The position numbers and the translations under genes were made by a program. A stretch of 64,000 nucleotides of DNA from the NCBI RefSeq assembly GCF_009831625.1, contig NZ_WUUS01000007.1, positions 1-64,000 of the forward strand, in the 5' to 3' direction. How positions within the stretch are numbered: position 1 is the stretch's first letter; every line of letters begins with the position of its first letter. Shown piece by piece: positions 1-7,226 of this stretch. Origin of the DNA: Halobaculum saliterrae. GTDB lineage: Archaea > Halobacteriota > Halobacteria > Halobacteriales > Haloferacaceae. The notes under the pieces were generated by a model that worked only from the letters and a program-made list of their open reading frames with translations, was not told where the DNA came from and searched no databases.

Positions 1-240
1 GTCGGCATGACGGTCGACAGCCTGCTCGGCGCGACCGTCGAGGGGGACCGGATCGGCAACCAGGCGGTGAACACGCTCGCGACGCTGTCGGGCGCGCTCG
101 CGGCGGTCGTCCTCTCGGTCGTCACCGGCGCCGCCGCGGCGCCGTCGCCGGCGACGCTCGGGGCGCTCGCCGACGCGCTCGCGTCGGTCGCGGTCGTCGC
201 CGTCCGGACGCCGCCGCTTCTGCTCCTCTCCCCGCTGTGA
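1..240 (+). CDS. DUF92 family membrane protein, C-terminal part (partial)
   Basis: This is the 3' end of a gene that begins before the window; the frame is open from base 1. The visible 79 residues contain a GMTVDSLLGATVEG-like stretch followed by GNQAVNTLATL and hydrophobic segments. That combination is typical of the C-terminus of DUF92 (TIGR00297) polytopic membrane proteins, which are related to CTP-dependent prenol kinases such as VTE6. Its TGA stop overlaps the GTG start of the next gene by 4 nt, so the two are probably co-transcribed. The family assignment rests on a short fragment. The ATG at position 7 is probably internal, not the real start. Confidence 0.75.
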   Translation, partial: VGMTVDSLLGATVEGDRIGNQAVNTLATLSGALAAVVLSVVTGAAAAPSPATLGALADALASVAVVAVRTPPLLLLSPL

Positions 241-683
241 CGGTCCGACCGGGGCGGCCGGCCGACGAGCCGGCGGTTCGAACGCTCCAGCGGCTGCTTC
301 GCGAGCCCAGCCCGACGCTGCGCTCACACGGCCTGCGAACCGGTGACGCGCTCGTCGACGAGACGGCCGACGGCGTCGTCGTCGGCTACCTCCTCCCGGT
401 CGCCGGCGACGGCGTCCACGTCGCCGAGCTCGTCGTCCATCCCGACTACAGGCGGGAGGGCCGGGCGACCCGACTCCTTCGACGGCTCCTCGCGGAGGCC
501 GACGGTCGCGTCACGCTCCTCGTCGCCGCCGACAACGACGGCGCGAGGCGCCTCTACGAGTCGCTCGGGTTCGAACCGACGGCGCTGCGCCCCGGCTTCT
601 ACGACGACGGAACGGACGCGAGACTGCTCGCCCGCGACCCGCCGGGTAGCGACGACGCCGATCAGACCGACGCCGAGCGGTAG
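237..683 (+). CDS. GNAT family N-acetyltransferase
   Basis: A 148-residue protein of usual single-domain GNAT length. The acetyl-CoA binding motif A is visible as VHPDYRREGRATRLLRRLL (about residues 67-86, with R72-R73-E74-G75-R76-A77 as the pyrophosphate loop). It is followed by a DNDGARRLYESLGF segment typical of motif B. The likely role is transfer of an acetyl group from acetyl-CoA to an unknown amine. The GTG start overlaps the previous stop (GTGA), supporting translational coupling. The 3' end overlaps the converging membrane-protein gene by about 20 nt. The substrate cannot be told from sequence. Confidence 0.9.
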   Translation: MTVRPGRPADEPAVRTLQRLLREPSPTLRSHGLRTGDALVDETADGVVVGYLLPVAGDGVHVAELVVHPDYRREGRATRLLRRLLAEADGRVTLLVAADNDGARRLYESLGFEPTALRPGFYDDGTDARLLARDPPGSDDADQTDAER

Positions 684-1345
684 TGTCGGTACGCCGGTCC
701 CGCGAGGAGGAGGAGGCCGCCGAGCGCCGCCGCGCCGATCAGCCACGGGTCGAGCACTCCCTCGATCCCCGCCTCGGCGACGCGCCCGGCGGAGGCGCCC
801 GCGACGGTGCCGGCGACCGCCCACGGGAGCTCCCCGACCGCGCTCCCGAGGACGAACGGCCCGGCGCGGACGCCCGCGAGGCCGGCGGCGACGGAGACGG
901 CGTCGGAGGGGAACGGGAGGAGCCGGGATGCGGCGACCGAGCGGGTCCCACCGGCGACGGAGACGGCGCGCTCGCCGGCGCCGACGGCGCGCTCGAGGAG
1001 GTCGTTGACGGCCGTCGAGATCCGGTCGCCGCCGGCGAGGGCGTCGCCCGCGCCGCGCCCGCGCCGGGCGAACAGGTACGGCGGGATCGACGTCAGCACC
1101 ATCGCACCCAGCGACAGGGGGATCGCCGACAGGCCGAAGCCGTAGCCGGCGATGACCGCCAACAGCGTCACCGGCCACGCGAGCACCGGGCGGACGATCG
1201 CCAGCGCGACGATCACCGCGAGGAGTCTCCACGGATCGGCGGAGATCCACCCGAGCCGGTCGAGCACGGCGTTCGGAGAGCTGACGGCGATCGCGACCAC
1301 CACCGCGCCGGCGACGAGGCCGCCGACGAGCGCGCGACGGTTCAC
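662..1345 (-). CDS. TVP38/TMEM64 (VTT domain) family membrane protein
   Basis: A 227-residue polytopic membrane protein with an N-terminal helix (about 5-25) and further helices at about 42-85, 145-195 and 203-220. The SRLLPFPSDAVSVAAGLAGV stretch and the preceding PPYLFARRGRG loop match the VTT/SNARE-associated core of the TVP38/TMEM64/DedA superfamily, thought to act in lipid scrambling or membrane homeostasis. It starts with GTG, 26 nt from a CTTATTC TATA-like box, which supports this start and a leaderless transcript. It converges on the acetyltransferase gene with a short overlap. Substrate unknown. Confidence 0.85.
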   Translation of the reverse strand: MNRRALVGGLVAGAVVVAIAVSSPNAVLDRLGWISADPWRLLAVIVALAIVRPVLAWPVTLLAVIAGYGFGLSAIPLSLGAMVLTSIPPYLFARRGRGAGDALAGGDRISTAVNDLLERAVGAGERAVSVAGGTRSVAASRLLPFPSDAVSVAAGLAGVRAGPFVLGSAVGELPWAVAGTVAGASAGRVAEAGIEGVLDPWLIGAAALGGLLLLAGPAYRHYRSASV

Positions 1346-1367
1346 GCCCGCACTCGGTCAGTCACGC

Positions 1368-1374
1368 GAATAAG
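1368..1374 (-). promoter_or_regulatory. TATA box for the TVP38-type gene
   Basis: Minus-strand CTTATTC is centred about 26 nt upstream of the GTG at 1345, the spacing expected of a leaderless archaeal promoter. Confidence 0.5.
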
Positions 1375-1467
1375 CGCCGCGGTCGCTCGCCGGACCGTCC
1401 GAGGCGACGTGGCCGCGTTCCCCGGGTTCCCGCCCGAGTTCCGGTCGCGTTTCGGGCACCCGGGACG

Positions 1468-1473
1468 CTTAAC
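1468..1473 (+). promoter_or_regulatory. TATA-like box for the DUF5830-like gene
   Basis: CTTAAC is the only AT-rich hexamer in this GC-rich gap and lies about 29 nt before the GTG at 1500, consistent with a leaderless transcript. Confidence 0.45.
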
Positions 1474-1499
1474 AGCGCCCGCAACGAACCGCGGCCGAC

Positions 1500-1889
1500 G
1501 TGACACCGGACGAGGAGGCGTCGGCGCGACCCCGCGAGGAGACGGTCGCGCTCGGCGTGGAGCTGTTGGAGCACCTCGAGGACGACGAGCTCTCGCTCCC
1601 CGAGCTGATCGACCGACTGGAGGCCGTGACGACGAGTCCCGCGATCACTCGCGACGTGCTCGAGGAGGCCGAGCGACGCGGGGTCATCGACCGCGAGGAC
1701 GCGGTCGTTCGCGTCCACGGCTCGGGGTTCGTCCGGTTCGACTCGCAGGTGATCCGTCGGGAGGGCGACTTCTCGTGTCGTCGCTGCGGTGCGGGGATCA
1801 CGACCGGACACTTCCTTCGGCTCGACGCCGGCGAGCTCGGGCCGTTCGGCTCCTCGTGTGTTCGGAAGGTGACCGGGCGAGAGTCCTGA
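1500..1889 (+). CDS. Haloarchaeal DUF5830-like protein with zinc-ribbon-like C-terminus
   Basis: A 129-residue protein. The first two thirds (about 18-75) look like a winged-helix-like fold: LGVELLEHLEDDELSLPELIDRLE followed by VLEEAERRGVIDRED. The C-terminal part carries a CRRCG pair and a final GPFGSSCVRKVTGRE motif that could complete a metal site. This pattern fits what I recall as the DUF5830 family of haloarchaea. The GTG start is supported by the upstream TATA-like box. A DNA-binding role is plausible but not shown. It converges on the next gene with a 44-nt gap. Confidence 0.75.
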   Translation: MTPDEEASARPREETVALGVELLEHLEDDELSLPELIDRLEAVTTSPAITRDVLEEAERRGVIDREDAVVRVHGSGFVRFDSQVIRREGDFSCRRCGAGITTGHFLRLDAGELGPFGSSCVRKVTGRES

Positions 1890-1933
1890 CGGTCCGGGGA
1901 AGCGAAGGGCGGGGAACGCGAGAGACGCCGTCG

Positions 1934-3025
1934 TCAGCGACCGCAGCGGAGCTCCTCGATCAGCTGCTCGATCAGCTCCGTCTGCCGTTCGAGCTGTTCG
2001 CCCTGCCGCTCGACGAGCGTCCGGAGCGCCGCGACCTCCTCGGCGAGGTCGTCCGTGGGTTCGGCGGGCTCGAAGCCGGTGTCGCCGAAGCCGTCGCCCT
2101 CGTCGGCCCCGACCCGCTCGGCGTCCGAACCGACGGTCTCGACCGCGTCGGCCTCCCCGTGTCCCTCGGTCGCGGCCGCCGTCCCCGCCGCGCCGACCGC
2201 CCCCGTCGACTCTCCCGCTCCGGCGTCCACGGCGGTGCCCCGGTCCGCCCGCTCGTCGTCCGCGAGCGGCTCCTCGCGGGTTCCGGAGTCGGTGTCGACC
2301 GGATCGGGATCGGCCGACAGCGGGTCGGGGCCGCCGCCGAAGTCGGTCCGATCGACCGGGTCGTCGGCCTCGTCCTCGCCCTCGGTGGCGGCCGAGAGCG
2401 CGCGGAACTCCTCCAGCGACCCGACGTCGTAGTGGGCCACGAGCGCGTTCGTCAGCCGCTCCTTGATCGCCCGGGCGCTGTCGCTGGGCGCCTTGAACCG
2501 TTCCTGACGCCCGTCGACGGTGAGCACCAGCGTGGTGGCGACGCTCCCCTCCTCGAAGGTGAGGTCGGTCACGTCGTCGTAGTGGAACTCCTCGTAGTCG
2601 TCGTCCCAGACGGCGGCGCCGATGTGCTTGACTATCCGGGCCGACGTGACGACGAGGGTGAGCTCCGAGAAGCGGAAGGTGCGTTCGACGGTCTCGCCCG
2701 GCTCGGTGATCCCGGCGGCCGAGAGGACGCCCGCGAGCACGGGGTGGAGGACCTCGTCGAGGGAGCCGCGCGGCACCGAGAAGCTGTGGTCGCCGTCGAG
2801 TCCGTACTCGAGGGTGAACTTCGCCTTCCGACGCGACTCGGAGACGGCGACGCGCTCGGCGTCGTGGGGGATCTCCTCGATGGACTCGTCGGAGAGCAGC
2901 CCCTCCGCGCGGTAGATCAGCGTGCGGGTCGGGGTGACGAACAGCTCGTCGTCCCCGCCGAGGTGAACGCGGGCGACCGGGTCCTCGTCGCCCAGCTCTC
3001 CCCGGACCAGTTCCGGCAGGCTCAT
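1934..3025 (-). CDS. Haloarchaeal conserved protein (DUF7115-like) with C-terminal coiled coil
   Basis: A 363-residue soluble protein. The first roughly 215 residues form two similar PH/bPH2-like halves, each with a LYRAEGLL or VTSARIVKHIG element and a YDDVTDLTFEEG element. They are followed by about 110 residues of acidic, Ala/Gly/Thr-rich low-complexity sequence. The last 35 residues form a clear heptad coiled coil (LAEEVAALRTLVERQGEQLE, then LIEQLIEEL). I chose MSLPEL as start because a TATA-like box sits 28 nt upstream and the open frame beyond it is not protein-like. The architecture suggests a self-associating protein, but function is unknown. Confidence 0.8.
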   Translation of the reverse strand: MSLPELVRGELGDEDPVARVHLGGDDELFVTPTRTLIYRAEGLLSDESIEEIPHDAERVAVSESRRKAKFTLEYGLDGDHSFSVPRGSLDEVLHPVLAGVLSAAGITEPGETVERTFRFSELTLVVTSARIVKHIGAAVWDDDYEEFHYDDVTDLTFEEGSVATTLVLTVDGRQERFKAPSDSARAIKERLTNALVAHYDVGSLEEFRALSAATEGEDEADDPVDRTDFGGGPDPLSADPDPVDTDSGTREEPLADDERADRGTAVDAGAGESTGAVGAAGTAAATEGHGEADAVETVGSDAERVGADEGDGFGDTGFEPAEPTDDLAEEVAALRTLVERQGEQLERQTELIEQLIEELRCGR

Positions 3026-3050
3026 ACCAGCGTTTCGCCGGCCCCACCGC

Positions 3051-3056
3051 TTAAAC
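3051..3056 (-). promoter_or_regulatory. TATA-like box for the DUF7115-like gene
   Basis: Minus-strand GTTTAA is centred about 28 nt from the ATG at 3025 and supports that start over the longer open frame. Confidence 0.45.
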
Positions 3057-3226
3057 CCGGCGGGTACGCCGCTCACGCCGCATGGTCGGGGAGGATACGG
3101 GGTCGATCCCCCGGTCGGAGCGGCTCGTCGGCCCTCGGCCTGCGATGTGCCCCCGGTGTGTCCCGGCTTGTCGCACCGATTCGCGATGGGAAGGTTCAAG
3201 AGTGCGACCGCCCGACGTGGACGTGA

Positions 3227-3375
3227 GCCGGGGTGGCTTAGCTGGACATAGCGCCGCACTCATAGGGTTTCGAGATTCGGTGCGGAACGCCTTGGAAGCC
3301 TCCGCCCCAACGGGGCCCGCCGAGCCTCGTACCTGGGTCATGCGGAGATCGTGGGTTCGGAGCCCACCCCCGGCA
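3227..3375 (+). tRNA. trnM: Elongator tRNA-Met (CAU) with a 75-nt intron
   Basis: The acceptor stem pairs GCCGGGG (3227-3233) with CCCCGGC (3368-3374), then discriminator A3375; no CCA is encoded. The anticodon stem CCGCA/TGCGG encloses loop CTCATAA with anticodon CAT at 3261-3263. The T arm is GTGGG-TTCGGAG-CCCAC. The loop is interrupted between positions 37 and 38 by an intron at 3265-3339. A G1-C72 pair argues for the elongator, since archaeal initiator tRNAs begin with A1-U72. A 75-nt intron at 37/38 is the known arrangement in haloarchaeal elongator tRNA-Met, excised at a bulge-helix-bulge by the splicing endonuclease. Confidence 0.95.
3265..3339 (+). other. Archaeal tRNA intron (37/38) of tRNA-Met
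   Basis: These 75 nt interrupt the anticodon loop directly after A37 and are needed to restore a 7-nt loop and the CCGCA/TGCGG stem. I see no clear box C (RTGATGA) in it, so there is no evidence for a guide-RNA function like that of the haloarchaeal tRNA-Trp intron. Confidence 0.9.
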
Positions 3376-3512
3376 TACCTTCTCGTCGTCGGATTCGGTA
3401 CGACTGTTCCAGGAGCGGTCGGTCCGACGAGCGACCGCGTTCGGCACGGTCGCTCGCGTACGGTGCCGGGCCGGCCGAAACGGTCTTGCCCGTTGGCGAA
3501 CTCGGTCGGCCG

Positions 3513-4019
3513 ATGAACTCCGACCGCCGGAACCGCGTGCTCGCGCTGCTGTTCGGCGTGCCGCTCGCGGTCGGGGGCGTCCTCGCGGCCGGTGCGGCGC
3601 TGCCGGTGCTGGCCGGGGTGCAGATCCCGACCGGCGTCCCCGCCGTCGACCGGCCGCTGGTTCCCGACCGGGCGGGGCTGCTCCCCCTCGTCGTCGGGCC
3701 GCTGCCGGCGGCGACGCTGGCGGGCGGGCTCGCCTCCGACCGCCCGGCCACCGGGATCGCCTACGGCTACGCGGTCGGACTCGCACCGGTCCTGCTCACG
3801 TCGCTGTTGTACGTGGCGTTGGCGGTCGTTCTCGCGGCTACGGCGCTCGTGTCCGGCTCCGCGGGATCCGCGGCCGCCGTCGCGCTGCTCGCGGGGGTGT
3901 TTCTCGCGCTGTTGTACGTACTCGCCGCCGTGCTCGCGGTCCCGTCGGCCCTCGCGGGCGGTCTCGGGAGCGCTCTTCGGGGGGAACTGTCGCGTTCGAC
4001 GCGAACCCGGCCGCGCTAG
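3513..4019 (+). CDS. Small polytopic membrane protein, unknown function
   Basis: A 168-residue hydrophobic protein with about four membrane segments (roughly residues 10-35, 55-75, 85-110 and 115-145) and an Arg-rich C-terminal tail. I chose the ATG at 3513 because the frame upstream runs through the tRNA-Met gene and cannot be coding. No catalytic motif is visible. Its TAG stop overlaps the stop of the converging 45-residue protein gene by 2 nt. It may belong to one of the small haloarchaeal membrane DUF families, but I do not recognise which. Confidence 0.75.
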   Translation: MNSDRRNRVLALLFGVPLAVGGVLAAGAALPVLAGVQIPTGVPAVDRPLVPDRAGLLPLVVGPLPAATLAGGLASDRPATGIAYGYAVGLAPVLLTSLLYVALAVVLAATALVSGSAGSAAAVALLAGVFLALLYVLAAVLAVPSALAGGLGSALRGELSRSTRTRPR

Positions 4020-4153
4020 TCGGCCGACTGCTCCTCGTCCTCGGAGAGGTGTTCCCACACCTCCGCGCAGCCGCAGCCGTCCTCGAGGTCGTCGAGATGA
4101 GAAGTGTCGACTTCGTCGTCGCCGTATCGATCGTCGGTCGTCTGTTCTGCCAT
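4016..4153 (-). CDS. 45-residue acidic protein with Cys-x-Cys motif
   Basis: A very short acidic protein. The core DLEDGCGCAEVWEHLSE places two Cys one residue apart next to an amphipathic segment. Support for it being real comes from its strong codon bias toward GC-ending acidic codons and from a good TATA box 28 nt upstream of the ATG. It converges on the membrane protein gene with a 2-nt stop-codon overlap. It looks like one of the conserved haloarchaeal small zinc-finger-type proteins, but one CxC pair alone could only form half of a metal site. Function unknown. Confidence 0.7.
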   Translation of the reverse strand: MAEQTTDDRYGDDEVDTSHLDDLEDGCGCAEVWEHLSEDEEQSAD

Positions 4154-4179
4154 CGATGGAGTACACGCGTCCCACCCAC

Positions 4180-4185
4180 ATAAAC
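4180..4185 (-). promoter_or_regulatory. TATA box for the 45-residue CxC protein gene
   Basis: Minus-strand GTTTAT sits about 28 nt upstream of the ATG at 4153 in an otherwise GC-rich gap. Confidence 0.5.
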
Positions 4186-4250
4186 CGAGCACGCCCGACC
4201 AAGCCTCACCGGCGCTCCCCGGTAGCGTACAGGCTTGCCGGTATCCCGAA

Positions 4251-4284
4251 CGCCCGTTTCGTCCGGAATCGGACGAAGTGGGCG
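4251..4284. repeat. 15-bp inverted repeat with 4-nt loop
   Basis: The left arm CGCCCGTTTCGTCCG (4251-4265) and right arm CGGACGAAGTGGGCG (4270-4284) are complementary over 13 of 15 positions. The two exceptions would be G-U pairs in RNA; the loop is GAAT. It lies in the 216-nt gap between the divergent 45-residue protein gene and the Cys-rich gene at 4370. It could be an operator dyad or a leader hairpin; no T-run follows, so a terminator is less likely. The rest of the gap shows no other gene. Confidence 0.75.
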
Positions 4285-4369
4285 GGTTCCACTGCGGGCC
4301 GGCGTCACCGGAACCGTCGGCCGTTGCGACCGGCGACGGGGGTATGTCCGCCGGACGCCTCACTCGGGT

Positions 4370-4726
4370 ATGAGCGTCGCCCTCCGCGTGCTCGACGACG
4401 GCGCGTGGGTCTCCGTGAACGACGAGCGTCGGGTCAGCGTCAGCGAGTTGTGGCGCGTCGGCGACCCGGACGCGTGCGCCTGCGAGTGCGCCGACTACGT
4501 CGTCGAGGGGTTCACCGACGTCGGCGTCGACGGCCGAACCGTGACGGCCGACGTGTACGGGCAGTGTATCCGGTGCGGACAGGGCTCGAGCGTCCCGGGG
4601 CTCCCGGTCGGGCGGATCGTCGACGGCGAGTTCCGCCCCGTCGCGGGGGAGGCGATCCGCTTCCCGCGGGGTGGCCTCGGGGCGCCGCAAGCGTTGCCGC
4701 TTCCCGGAAGCGTCGGGGAGGATTGA
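4370..4726 (+). CDS. Cys-rich putative metal-binding protein upstream of nirA
   Basis: A 118-residue protein with Cys36, Cys38 and Cys40 (CACEC) and a second CIRC pair (Cys66, Cys69), which together could bind zinc or an Fe-S cluster. The rest is beta-rich with no recognisable enzyme motif. The gene ends 47 nt before nirA on the same strand, so co-expression is likely. Upstream there is a weak ATG-rich leader and the 15-bp dyad at 4251-4284. I recognise no named family. A role in electron transfer to, or regulation of, the nitrite reductase is only a guess from position. Confidence 0.75.
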   Translation: MSVALRVLDDGAWVSVNDERRVSVSELWRVGDPDACACECADYVVEGFTDVGVDGRTVTADVYGQCIRCGQGSSVPGLPVGRIVDGEFRPVAGEAIRFPRGGLGAPQALPLPGSVGED

Positions 4727-4773
4727 CGCGGGGGCGCGCTTTAGGGTCGTCGGGCGAATGTGTTCGCCCACGA

Positions 4774-6540
4774 ATGCCCACGGACGTCGAGAACTGGAAA
4801 TCGGAGGTGTACGGCAACGAGATCAGGGAGCACCTGATGGAGTTCGCCGAGGAGGGGTGGGAGTCGATCCCGGAGGACGAACACGACGCCTGGTTCGAGC
4901 GCTTCAAGTGGTGGGGGCTGTACCACCAGCGGAACGGGCAGGAGAGCTACTTCATGATGCGGATCGGGACGCCCAACGGCGTGCTGAAGCCGGGGCAGGC
5001 CGAGGTCGTCGCCGAGATCGCCGACGAGTACGCCCGCGGCCCCGCCGAGAACCCCGAGTTCGGCGACGCGTACGTCGACTGGACGACCCGCCAGTCGATC
5101 CAGCTCCACTGGATCCGGCTGGAGGACGTCCCCGAGATCTTCGAGAAGCTGGAGGCGAACGGCCTGTCCACCCAGCAGGCGTGCGGCGACTCCTGGCGCA
5201 ACATCGTGGGCTGCCCCGTCGCCGGCAAGGACTCCGCGGAGTTCGTCGACGCGCTGCCCGTCGCGATGGACCTCAACGAGACGTTCAAGGGCAACGACGA
5301 CCACGCGAACCTCCCGCGCAAGTGGAAGGTGAGCGTCACCGGCTGCGAGGAGGGCTGCGGACAGGGCGACATCAACGATCTGGCGTTCGAGCCGGCCGAG
5401 AAGGACGGCGTCAAGGGCTTCAACGTCCGCGTCGGCGGCGGCCTCTCCCGCAACGAGCCGCGCCTCGCGCGAAGCCTCGACGTGTTCGTCCCGCCGGAGG
5501 ACGCCGACGCGGTCGCGGGCGGCATCTCGGCGCTGTTCAACGACCACGGCGACCGCGAGGACCGCTACAACGCCCGGATGAAGTTCCTCACCGACGAGTG
5601 GGGCACCGAGAAGATCCGCCGCGTCCTCCAGGAGGACTACGTCGACTTCGAGCTGCAGACCGCAGGGGAGGACCTGCGCGACGAGTACACCTACAACTCC
5701 GGGCGCAACGACGAGGGACACCACGACCACGTCGGCGTCCACGAGCAGAACGACGGCAACTACTACGTCGGCCTGAACGTCCTCGTCGGCCGGATGGGCG
5801 CCGACGACACCCGTGAGCTCGCACGCATCGCCGACGAGTACGGCTCCGGCGAGGTGCGCGTCACCCAGCGACAGAACGTCATCGTCACCGACGTGCCCGA
5901 GGAGGACCTCGACGACCTGCTCGCGGAGGACCTGCTCGACACCTACGAGCCGGACCCGCACACGTTCATGCGCGGCTCCATCGCCTGTACGGGCACGGAG
6001 TTCTGCTCGCTGTCGATCGTCGAGACGAAGAACCGGCAGGTGCGCTACGCCCGCTGGCTCAAGGACAACGTCGAGGTGCCCGCCGGCGTCGAGGACTTCC
6101 ACATCCACCTGTCGGGCTGTACGGCATCCTGTGCCCAGCCGCAGATCGCCGACATCAGCCTGCGCGGGATGAAGACCCGCAAGGACGGCGAGCCGGTCGA
6201 GGCGCTCGACATCGGCCTCGGCGGCGGCCTCGGCGAGGACCCGCGCTTCGCGGAGTGGGTCGAGCAGCGCGTGCCCGCCGACGAGGTACCCGGCGCCATC
6301 GAGAACCTCCTCGCGAACTTCGAGGAGCACCGGGAGGGCGACGAGTCCTTCCGCGACTTCGTCGAGCGCACCGACGAGGAGACGCTCGCCGAGCTGGTCG
6401 AGCCGGAGGAGACCTCCTACGAGGACCCGTACATGCACAACACGAAGATGACGTGGTACCCGTACGCCGACGAGGACGACATGGACGCCTCGCCCGCGCC
6501 GGCGCGGGCGGACGGCAGTCCTATCCCGTCGGACGACTGA
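4774..6540 (+). CDS. nirA: Ferredoxin-dependent nitrite/sulfite reductase (siroheme, 4Fe-4S)
   Basis: A 588-residue siroheme reductase of usual length, built from two similar halves. The siroheme/4Fe-4S ligands are all present in the C-terminal half: Cys405-x5-Cys411 (CTGTEFC) and Cys449-x3-Cys453 (CTASC). Substrate-binding Arg/Lys-rich stretches (TTRQSIQLHW, VRVTQRQN) are also visible. It reduces nitrite to ammonium (or sulfite to sulfide) with six electrons from ferredoxin in the cytoplasm. I favour nitrite because most haloarchaeal homologues are assimilatory nitrite reductases, but sequence alone does not settle it. The ATG at 4774 follows a CTTTAG element; an out-of-frame ATG lies at 4758. 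A DUF6360-like gene follows after 9 nt. Confidence 0.92.
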   Translation: MPTDVENWKSEVYGNEIREHLMEFAEEGWESIPEDEHDAWFERFKWWGLYHQRNGQESYFMMRIGTPNGVLKPGQAEVVAEIADEYARGPAENPEFGDAYVDWTTRQSIQLHWIRLEDVPEIFEKLEANGLSTQQACGDSWRNIVGCPVAGKDSAEFVDALPVAMDLNETFKGNDDHANLPRKWKVSVTGCEEGCGQGDINDLAFEPAEKDGVKGFNVRVGGGLSRNEPRLARSLDVFVPPEDADAVAGGISALFNDHGDREDRYNARMKFLTDEWGTEKIRRVLQEDYVDFELQTAGEDLRDEYTYNSGRNDEGHHDHVGVHEQNDGNYYVGLNVLVGRMGADDTRELARIADEYGSGEVRVTQRQNVIVTDVPEEDLDDLLAEDLLDTYEPDPHTFMRGSIACTGTEFCSLSIVETKNRQVRYARWLKDNVEVPAGVEDFHIHLSGCTASCAQPQIADISLRGMKTRKDGEPVEALDIGLGGGLGEDPRFAEWVEQRVPADEVPGAIENLLANFEEHREGDESFRDFVERTDEETLAELVEPEETSYEDPYMHNTKMTWYPYADEDDMDASPAPARADGSPIPSDD

Positions 6541-6549
6541 GCCTCGGCC

Positions 6550-6837
6550 ATGCCCGACCGGCTCATCCGCGTCAACGCCTACACCACCTTCGACCTGCTC
6601 GACGGCTTCGCCCGCGGCCACGACTTCGAGGAGGACGCGGTCGCCGTGTTGAACGTCACGGCGCCGCGTGAGGACCCCGAGGAGGTGACGCTCGAACTCG
6701 AACTCGACAACACCGGACTGGAGGCGCTCCCGCCTCACGCGGAGGGCGTCACCCTCTCCGCTGCCGAGGCGCGCGAGCTCGCCGGCGAACTGGAGAAGTA
6801 CGCCGCTCGTGTCGAGGCCGCGCAGGGCGAGAACTGA
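6550..6837 (+). CDS. DUF6360-like small haloarchaeal protein
   Basis: A 95-residue protein that begins MPDRLIRVNAYTTFDLLDG and ends in an amphipathic helix (AEARELAGELEKYAARVEA). It matches what I recall as DUF6360 of haloarchaea. It starts 9 nt after the nirA stop, so the two are almost certainly one transcript. No Cys or catalytic motif is visible. The mix of a beta-rich first half and a helical end suggests a small binding or assembly protein. Function unknown; the link with nirA is positional. Confidence 0.8.
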   Translation: MPDRLIRVNAYTTFDLLDGFARGHDFEEDAVAVLNVTAPREDPEEVTLELELDNTGLEALPPHAEGVTLSAAEARELAGELEKYAARVEAAQGEN

Positions 6838-6932
6838 TCAGGAGCCCTCTCGAAGCCGACCGTGATCACCCCGTTCTCACCCCCGAGAGCCGGGAACGAA
6901 CCCTTTTGTGGCGTCGACCGGGAGCAACGTCC

Positions 6933-7169
6933 ATGTGGGTACGGGAGCGGGACGCCGTCGACTATCTGGGGATCGCGGCCGTGACGCTCCTCGCATGGAT
7001 CCACTTCCCGTACCGCTTCTTCGTGTACACGCAGCTCCACTACGCGGCGTGGTGGCTTCAGCAGTGGATCGACCAGTCGCCGACCCAGGTCGTCGGGGTC
7101 TCCGTGATCGTCGTGGCCGTCGCCGGCGGCGCCCTGCTCGCCGGCATCGTCCGATCGGCGTCGGCGTAG
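6933..7169 (+). CDS. Small two-helix membrane protein
   Basis: A 78-residue protein with two membrane segments (about residues 11-30 and 52-74) joined by an aromatic linker rich in Tyr and Trp (YTQLHYAAWWLQQW). I chose the ATG at 6933 because a CTTTTGT element lies about 28 nt upstream. It is on the same strand as the nirA cluster but separated by 95 nt with its own probable promoter. No family recognised. Confidence 0.7.
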   Translation: MWVRERDAVDYLGIAAVTLLAWIHFPYRFFVYTQLHYAAWWLQQWIDQSPTQVVGVSVIVVAVAGGALLAGIVRSASA

Positions 7170-7226
7170 CGGCAGTCGACCGGGGGTTGTGCGGGCTTGA
7201 TGTCCCGTCGGCGAGGAGCGGTTCAC

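Noticed and set aside
4758-4760. ATG upstream of nirA
   Set aside because: It is out of frame with the reductase. The in-frame ATG at 4774 starts the conserved sequence and has a TATA-like element at a suitable distance.
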